From UBA931 sp036825435 (GTDB taxonomy: Bacteria; Pseudomonadota; Gammaproteobacteria; Burkholderiales; Casimicrobiaceae), in the NCBI GenBank assembly GCA_036825435.1, contig DAISYG010000001.1:4487-68486 (forward strand): a DNA stretch of 64,000 nt. Reading direction: 5' to 3'. The notes beneath the pieces were generated by a model. That model saw only the letters and a list, made by a program, of their open reading frames with translations. It was not told the DNA's origin and made no database searches. The stretch's first letter is position 1, and every line of letters starts with the position of its first letter. Shown in pieces: positions 59,802 to 64,000 of the stretch. A program made the translations under genes and the position numbers.

Positions 59802-61574
59802 ATGCTTCGTTTTTCCTGCAAATTTTTGGTGCTGTATGCATCATTGTTTCTCTTTCACACTGCCTATGCCGCAACAATTACCGTCAACAGTGATGCCGAT
59901 GACGAAAATCAGGCGGTGGGTACTTGTACGCTACGCGATGCGGTCGCCTCAATTAATAACGGGGGAGATACGGGAGGATGCGAAGCTGATGTTTCCGTAA
60001 ATGGTTATGCATCCGACGACACGATTCTGTTTGACCCAACACTTGCAGGCAGCACCATTCATGTTGCCGACGGCGGTCAAATTGTCATCACAAAAAGTGT
60101 CGTCATTGATGGCGAAGACAACGACATCACGCTGGATGCGCAACCTTTTGGCGGGGGAGTGGCCAACAACCGGATTCTCCAAGTTCCCGACGGTAACGAT
60201 GCCGCGCTGACCGTGCGCGGATTAACCTTCATAAACGGTGTCATGACGGGTGATCTTTCGGAAACCGCAGGAGGCTCCATTTTTTATGGTGATGAAAGCG
60301 GGCAACAATTGCTCGTGGAGCGTTGTGTTTTCCGCAACAACGCATCGGGAGGAAGCGGTGGTGGCGCAATTGATGCTTATCTGGGTACGATCCGAGAAAG
60401 CTTGTTCGAGAATAACAGCACAGCCGGCCCTGGTGGTGCGCTTGCCCTAAGGACAGGCACCATTTTGGATAGCACTTTCCAGAGAAACATCATTGCAACC
60501 GCAATGTTTACTTTCGGCGGAGGCGCAGTTTATGGGCAATCATTGATTATTGCCAACAGCACCTTCGTCAATAACTCGGCAGACAATTCCACGTTTGGCG
60601 GTGGCGCGATCAATGCGGCAAAGCTAGATATCAGCAACAGCACGTTTTTAGCCAATTCCGCACTTGATACTGTGTTCGATAACGGTGGAGGTGCAATTGC
60701 CGTATCCGGTAACAGGAGTAGTATGACAGCACGCCATTTGACATTGGTTAACAATGTGGCTTCCGCCGGTGAAAGCATGGCGATTTATGCAGGCAATTCT
60801 ACCCCTATTGATATTGGCAACAGTCTGATTGTCTCGACAGATGCCATCACGGGAACTGAAGCACATTGTGCGGGTGCAGGCATAATTACCGGTTCATATA
60901 ACCTTGAATGGACGGAAGGCCATGGTTCGGCGGTCAGTTGCGGCAATACAAACTCTGTCGATGCGGGAACCATTGCATCAATTGACCAGATTGTTTCGAC
61001 CGTACTCGCCGACAGCAGCGGACCAACACAAACTCTTGCGTTACCTGCAAGCAGTCCCGCCATCGGTGCAGCAGACCCCGCCGGCAGCGGCACTTCACAA
61101 ATGCTTGATGAGACGGGCACTTGGGTCGATGCCACAGAAGACCAGCGCGGTGAAATCCGCAAAGCTGTGGACGCAGGACGCGATCTTGGCGCATACGAAA
61201 CTTACAGCCTTTTGATGACAGGCGACCCGCCCGATGGTGTCGTTAATGACGCTTATGACGACAGCAGTATCAATGTTACGGGAGGCGTTTCCCCATACCA
61301 ATATACGATCAGCAACGGAGTCTTACCACCCGGATTGGCTTTAGCCCCATCGACTGGCGAGATTACCGGCACACCGACGCAAACAGGCTCATACACCTTT
61401 ACGGTATCCGCCACTGATAATGCTAATTTCAAGACCAGCGCTGAATTCACCATCGTGATCCATGCACGCGCGCTGCCTGCAACTCCAGTGCCGGTATTGC
61501 CTGTACCGCTCATCATTGTACTGGCTGGGCTATTATTAGGCGCAGCGAGAATGTATCGACAGCGCGGGTATTGA
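59802..61574 (+). CDS. Secreted CSLREA-type beta-helix protein with He_PIG domain and C-terminal membrane anchor
   Basis: A 590-residue exported protein. Signal peptide MLRFSCKFLVLYASLFLFHT..AYAA, then the CSLREA-like ITVNSDADDENQAVGTCTLR with DAVASINNG, a parallel beta-helix region (about 80-420) with repeats like FGGGAINAAKLDISNSTFLA, an Ig-like putative (He_PIG) domain at about 480-565 (PPGLALAPSTGEITGTPTQT), and a tail TPVPVLPVPLIIVLAGLLLG followed by AARMYRQRGY: short proline motif, helix, basic end, as in CTERM sorting signals though not a standard one. ATG 59802 has AAAGGA upstream; an earlier ATG at 59736 would hide the signal peptide. Confidence 0.85.
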   Translation: MLRFSCKFLVLYASLFLFHTAYAATITVNSDADDENQAVGTCTLRDAVASINNGGDTGGCEADVSVNGYASDDTILFDPTLAGSTIHVADGGQIVITKSVVIDGEDNDITLDAQPFGGGVANNRILQVPDGNDAALTVRGLTFINGVMTGDLSETAGGSIFYGDESGQQLLVERCVFRNNASGGSGGGAIDAYLGTIRESLFENNSTAGPGGALALRTGTILDSTFQRNIIATAMFTFGGGAVYGQSLIIANSTFVNNSADNSTFGGGAINAAKLDISNSTFLANSALDTVFDNGGGAIAVSGNRSSMTARHLTLVNNVASAGESMAIYAGNSTPIDIGNSLIVSTDAITGTEAHCAGAGIITGSYNLEWTEGHGSAVSCGNTNSVDAGTIASIDQIVSTVLADSSGPTQTLALPASSPAIGAADPAGSGTSQMLDETGTWVDATEDQRGEIRKAVDAGRDLGAYETYSLLMTGDPPDGVVNDAYDDSSINVTGGVSPYQYTISNGVLPPGLALAPSTGEITGTPTQTGSYTFTVSATDNANFKTSAEFTIVIHARALPATPVPVLPVPLIIVLAGLLLGAARMYRQRGY

Positions 61575-61680
61575 TTGACGATCATGTCCCCGATGAGCAA
61601 TGCAATACCGACGATGGGTTCCGGTGCTCCCCTGTTGCTTGTAGCTGCATTGAAATAGTATTGATATTCTTCTCTTTCTA

Positions 61681-61708
61681 TCCCTCCCCATCAGTGGGAG
61701 GGATTTTT
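61681..61708 (+). terminator. Intrinsic terminator after the CSLREA-type gene
   Basis: TCCCTCCC / GGGAGGGA stem with a seven-base loop (61681-61703), followed by TTTTTA. It lies 107 bp after the stop. Confidence 0.85.
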
Positions 61709-61826
61709 ATTTAGCTGTTTCGCGTGTTATCGGTATTAGCTTCTGGATTCTCGTCTGCGTTGTCCAGAGATCAGGAGTCAAAAATATTGGCAAATGAGAA
61801 GATATCATCGCGACACATTGCCTTCG

Positions 61827-61874
61827 CCAACACCGTCTGGATTGCCACGCCGACTTCGTCGGCTCGCAATGACA
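61827..61874 (-). repeat. Dispersed GTCATTGCGAGG-type repeat, copy 3
   Basis: Minus strand: TGTCATTGCGAGCCGACGAA then GTCGGCGTGGCAATCCAGAC and GGTGTTGG. The inner part GCCGACGAAGTCGGC is a perfect hairpin here, differing from the other copies. Confidence 0.65.
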
Positions 61875-61930
61875 TCCGTTATCTGATCCTGTATGATCAT
61901 GCATTGACGTAATATTTTGATTGATGCATC

Positions 61931-63556
61931 ATGAAAAACATCACCATTTACGATACCACCCTCCGCGACGGCAACCAGTCCGAGGACGTCAATTTTTCAC
62001 TGGACGACAAGATCAGGGTTGCGCTCAAACTGGATGAATTGGGCGTATCTTATATCGAAGGCGGCTGGCCGGGCGCCAGCCCGATTGATACCGCGTTCTT
62101 TGAGGAAATCGCCACCCACAAGCTCAAACATGCGACCATCGCGGCATTCGGCTCGACGCACCATGCGGGCAACCATGCCGAAAATGACAAGAACCTGAAT
62201 GCCCTGCTGGCGGCCAAAACCAAAACCGTCACCATCGTCGGCAAAAGTTGGGAAGTACATGTGCACGAGGCGCTGCGCGTGACGCCGGAACGTTATCTAC
62301 AAATTGTTGCCGATACGGTGGCGTATCTGAAATCGCAGCAACGTGAAGTGTTTTTTGATGCGGAGCATTGCTTTGATGGCATGGCGGATAACCCGACGTT
62401 TACGCTGGAAGTGCTTCGGCGTGCGTTCGCAGCGGGGGCGGATTGCCTGGTGCTGTGCGATACCAACGGCGGCACGCTGCCGTCGGAGGTCATGAAAGCC
62501 GTTCAGAAGGTACGCGAGGAACTGCCCAAAGCAAACATCGGCATCCATACACATAATGATTGCGATTTGGCGGTGGCGACCTCCATTGCCGCCGTCGATG
62601 CGGGCGCGACGCTGGTGCAGGGAACCATCAATGGTGTCGGCGAACGTACCGGCAATGCCAACCTGTGTTCGGTGATTCCGATCCTCGAACTCAAAAGCCA
62701 TTACCGCTGCCTGCCCGAAGGCAACCTCAAGTTGCTGCGCGCTACTTCCACGTATGTAGCGGAAGTGGCGAACATCGTGCCGTTCAGCCGTCAGCCGTTC
62801 GTCGGCCGCTCGGCGTTTGCCCACAAAGGTGGCATTCATGTCAGCGCGGTGAACCGCAATTCGATGCTCTACGAACACATCAACCCGGAAGACGTCGGCA
62901 ACGAGCAGCGCATTTTGCTGACCGAAATGGCTGGACGCAGCAATATCCTGTCGATGGCGAAACGTTATGGTTTCCAACTGGATAAGGACGAGCCGGTGGT
63001 GAAAGGCCTGCTTGCCGAACTGAAAGAAAAGGCCAGCCTCGGTTACGACTATGCGGCGGCAGAAGCGTCGGTGGAATTGCTGATATTGCGCAAGCTCGGC
63101 AGAGGCGGCGTGCGCGATTTCTTCAATCTGATCCAATTCAACGTGTTGGAATCCAAGCGCGTGCCGAGCGGTGGCAAACAATCCGAGGCCGTGCTGCAAT
63201 CCGAAGCCACGGTGACGCTGGAACTGGAAGGGGTGGCCGAACACACGGCAGCGTTCGGCGAAGGCCCGGTCAATGCACTGGATACCGCGCTACGCAAGGC
63301 GCTATACAAGTTTTACCCGAGTATCAAGGAAATGCGATTGGTCGATTTCAAGGTGCGCGTGCTGGCGGCATCCAAAGACCACCAGGGAACCGGCTCACTG
63401 GTGCGCGTCATCATCGAATCTGCCGACAAGAACAACAAATGGGTGACCGTAGGCGTTTCCTACAACATCATCGAGGCGAGCTGGCAGGCGCTGGTCGATT
63501 CGGTAACGTACAAGCTTTATAAGGATGAGAGCAGGAAGCAGGTGGCAGACTGCTGA
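61931..63556 (+). CDS. cimA: Citramalate synthase
   Basis: Condenses pyruvate and acetyl-CoA to (R)-citramalate, a threonine-independent entry to isoleucine synthesis. The 541 residues show YDTTLRDGNQSEDVNFSLDD, GWPGASPIDTAFFEEIA, HTHNDCDLAVATSIAAVDAG, GVGERTGNANLCSVIPILEL and HKGGIHVSAVNRNSMLYEHI, and a C-terminal LeuA-type regulatory domain (residues about 380-535). The sequence belongs to the CimA-like branch of the isopropylmalate/homocitrate synthase family, rather than LeuA. ATG at 61931. Confidence 0.94.
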   Translation: MKNITIYDTTLRDGNQSEDVNFSLDDKIRVALKLDELGVSYIEGGWPGASPIDTAFFEEIATHKLKHATIAAFGSTHHAGNHAENDKNLNALLAAKTKTVTIVGKSWEVHVHEALRVTPERYLQIVADTVAYLKSQQREVFFDAEHCFDGMADNPTFTLEVLRRAFAAGADCLVLCDTNGGTLPSEVMKAVQKVREELPKANIGIHTHNDCDLAVATSIAAVDAGATLVQGTINGVGERTGNANLCSVIPILELKSHYRCLPEGNLKLLRATSTYVAEVANIVPFSRQPFVGRSAFAHKGGIHVSAVNRNSMLYEHINPEDVGNEQRILLTEMAGRSNILSMAKRYGFQLDKDEPVVKGLLAELKEKASLGYDYAAAEASVELLILRKLGRGGVRDFFNLIQFNVLESKRVPSGGKQSEAVLQSEATVTLELEGVAEHTAAFGEGPVNALDTALRKALYKFYPSIKEMRLVDFKVRVLAASKDHQGTGSLVRVIIESADKNNKWVTVGVSYNIIEASWQALVDSVTYKLYKDESRKQVADC

Positions 63557-63582
63557 TTCTATTTGATTCCTGGAGGGAAACG

Positions 63583-63951
63583 ATGACAAAGCCTTTCGAT
63601 CTGCTGGAAGAACATCTGGAAGCGTACAAGCGAAAAACCTATGATGAGATCAGCGCGCTTCCTGACTCGGTTGAACTTCACGATCCCAGACTTCCTGAAA
63701 ACAGTAAAGCGATACGGCTGACGGTAACGCGGCACGCCGAAGGAAGATTGACAATAACATTGAAATGGACGTCGTGGATTACCAAAGAGGAGCACGAGGA
63801 ATTCGAGCGGGATTTCGCACAGCAGTTGGAAAACGTTGTAAGACAGGATGCCGATGTCGACGAATCGGATATCGAAGAACTTTTGGCGGCCATCAATGAT
63901 CCCCAAATGACTGCGGTAGCGCATCCAGAGAACGAGAATTTGGTGTCGTGA
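63583..63951 (+). CDS. Hypothetical protein, 122 residues
   Basis: A soluble acidic protein beginning MTKPFDLLEEHLEAYKRKTY, with IRLTVTRHAEGRLTITLKWT in the middle and a strongly acidic tail (QDADVDESDIEELLAAINDP). GGAGGGAAACG precedes the ATG, so it is surely translated. It follows cimA by 26 bp. I do not recognise the family and no motif suggests an activity. Confidence 0.75.
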   Translation: MTKPFDLLEEHLEAYKRKTYDEISALPDSVELHDPRLPENSKAIRLTVTRHAEGRLTITLKWTSWITKEEHEEFERDFAQQLENVVRQDADVDESDIEELLAAINDPQMTAVAHPENENLVS

Positions 63952-64000
63952 ACCGCCCCGGGTTTCTCGGAGGCAGTTTTGTTTGAGTCATGCGGCATAA

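Larger units (their letters stand above)
61575..61930. other. Intergenic region before cimA
   Basis: Holds the terminator at 61681-61708, a short heptad-type repeat (61765-61782) and a GTCATTGCGAGG-family copy (61827-61874). No gene is seen. Confidence 0.65.

Noticed and set aside
1..64000. tRNA or rRNA genes
   Set aside because: I looked for conserved tRNA arm sequences and rRNA motifs in the gaps and saw none; short or divergent genes could be missed without a covariance search.

Overview
The window reads as a contiguous chromosomal segment of a betaproteobacterium (Gram-negative, roughly 50% GC by eye). The evidence is gene content and order: pilM divergent from a PBP1A gene, the rsmI / lpoA-yraN-gmhA-dolP-hldE-tusA cluster, an S-adenosylhomocysteine riboswitch before ahcY-holin-metF, a complete System I cytochrome c maturation operon (ccmABCDEFGHI), a DUF3683-type giant FAD/Fe-S protein, citramalate synthase, LpxH, and a TfpZ-accessory pilin locus. 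I cannot fix genus or family. No rRNA, tRNA, CRISPR array, transposase or prophage was seen.

Layout. 1-5.1 kb: pilM (cut by the window edge), PBP1A, a conserved hypothetical, hemB. 5.1-5.4 kb: an intergenic stretch with two tandem plus-strand intrinsic terminators and a possible small RNA. 5.4-9.9 kb: envelope/LPS-heptose cluster on the minus strand, with rsmI divergent. 9.9-11.7 kb: major pilin with a sigma-54-type promoter, the TfpZ accessory gene, and a 42-codon basic protein gene. 12-16.9 kb: metK, the Sua5/TsaC gene, rppH, and an octaheme (TvNiR-like) nitrite reductase preceded by a perfect FNR/ANR box. 17.3-24.6 kb: the ccm operon, which would mature that cytochrome. 24.8-27.7 kb: hslU without hslV, a GT2 glycosyltransferase, an orphan YezG/DUF600 immunity-like gene and a duplicated glycosyltransferase tail. 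28-32.9 kb: riboswitch-controlled ahcY-holin-metF-ampG-SMUG1 run. 32.9-42.8 kb: housekeeping genes (MscS channel, sirtuin, ftsY, rsmD, coaD, ferredoxin, LysE exporter, lpxH, two cyclophilins, purB, engB). 43-46.5 kb: two tandem paralogous membrane proteins of unknown function and a polyferredoxin. 46.6-50.9 kb: DUF3683 fusion protein and DUF488. 51-55.8 kb: aceBAK, the glyoxylate shunt with its control kinase. 56.3-61.6 kb: a free-standing lipoyl-domain protein with an unusual cysteine cluster, then two secreted beta-helix-type surface proteins with C-terminal sorting-signal-like tails, one frameshifted. 61.9-64 kb: cimA and a small hypothetical.

Several genes work together. The ccm operon supplies haem attachment for the octaheme reductase, and an FNR box points to oxygen control. 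AhcY, MetF and MetK belong to the same methyl cycle, with the riboswitch sensing SAH. GmhA and HldE make ADP-heptose for LPS, LpoA and DolP serve the envelope, and AmpG recycles muropeptides. AceBAK plus the DUF3683 oxidoreductase suggests growth on acetate or lactate-type carbon.

The least explained structure is a family of about 150-bp interspersed repeats with near-20-bp terminal inverted repeats. All four long copies lie in the same orientation and each ends on the stop codon of a neighbouring gene (metK, ccmI, coaD, purB). In metK and coaD the repeat appears to encode the last residues and the stop. Other short dispersed repeats crowd 27.7-28.05, 35.0-35.2, 45.2-45.3, 50.9-51.05 and 61.75-61.9 kb.
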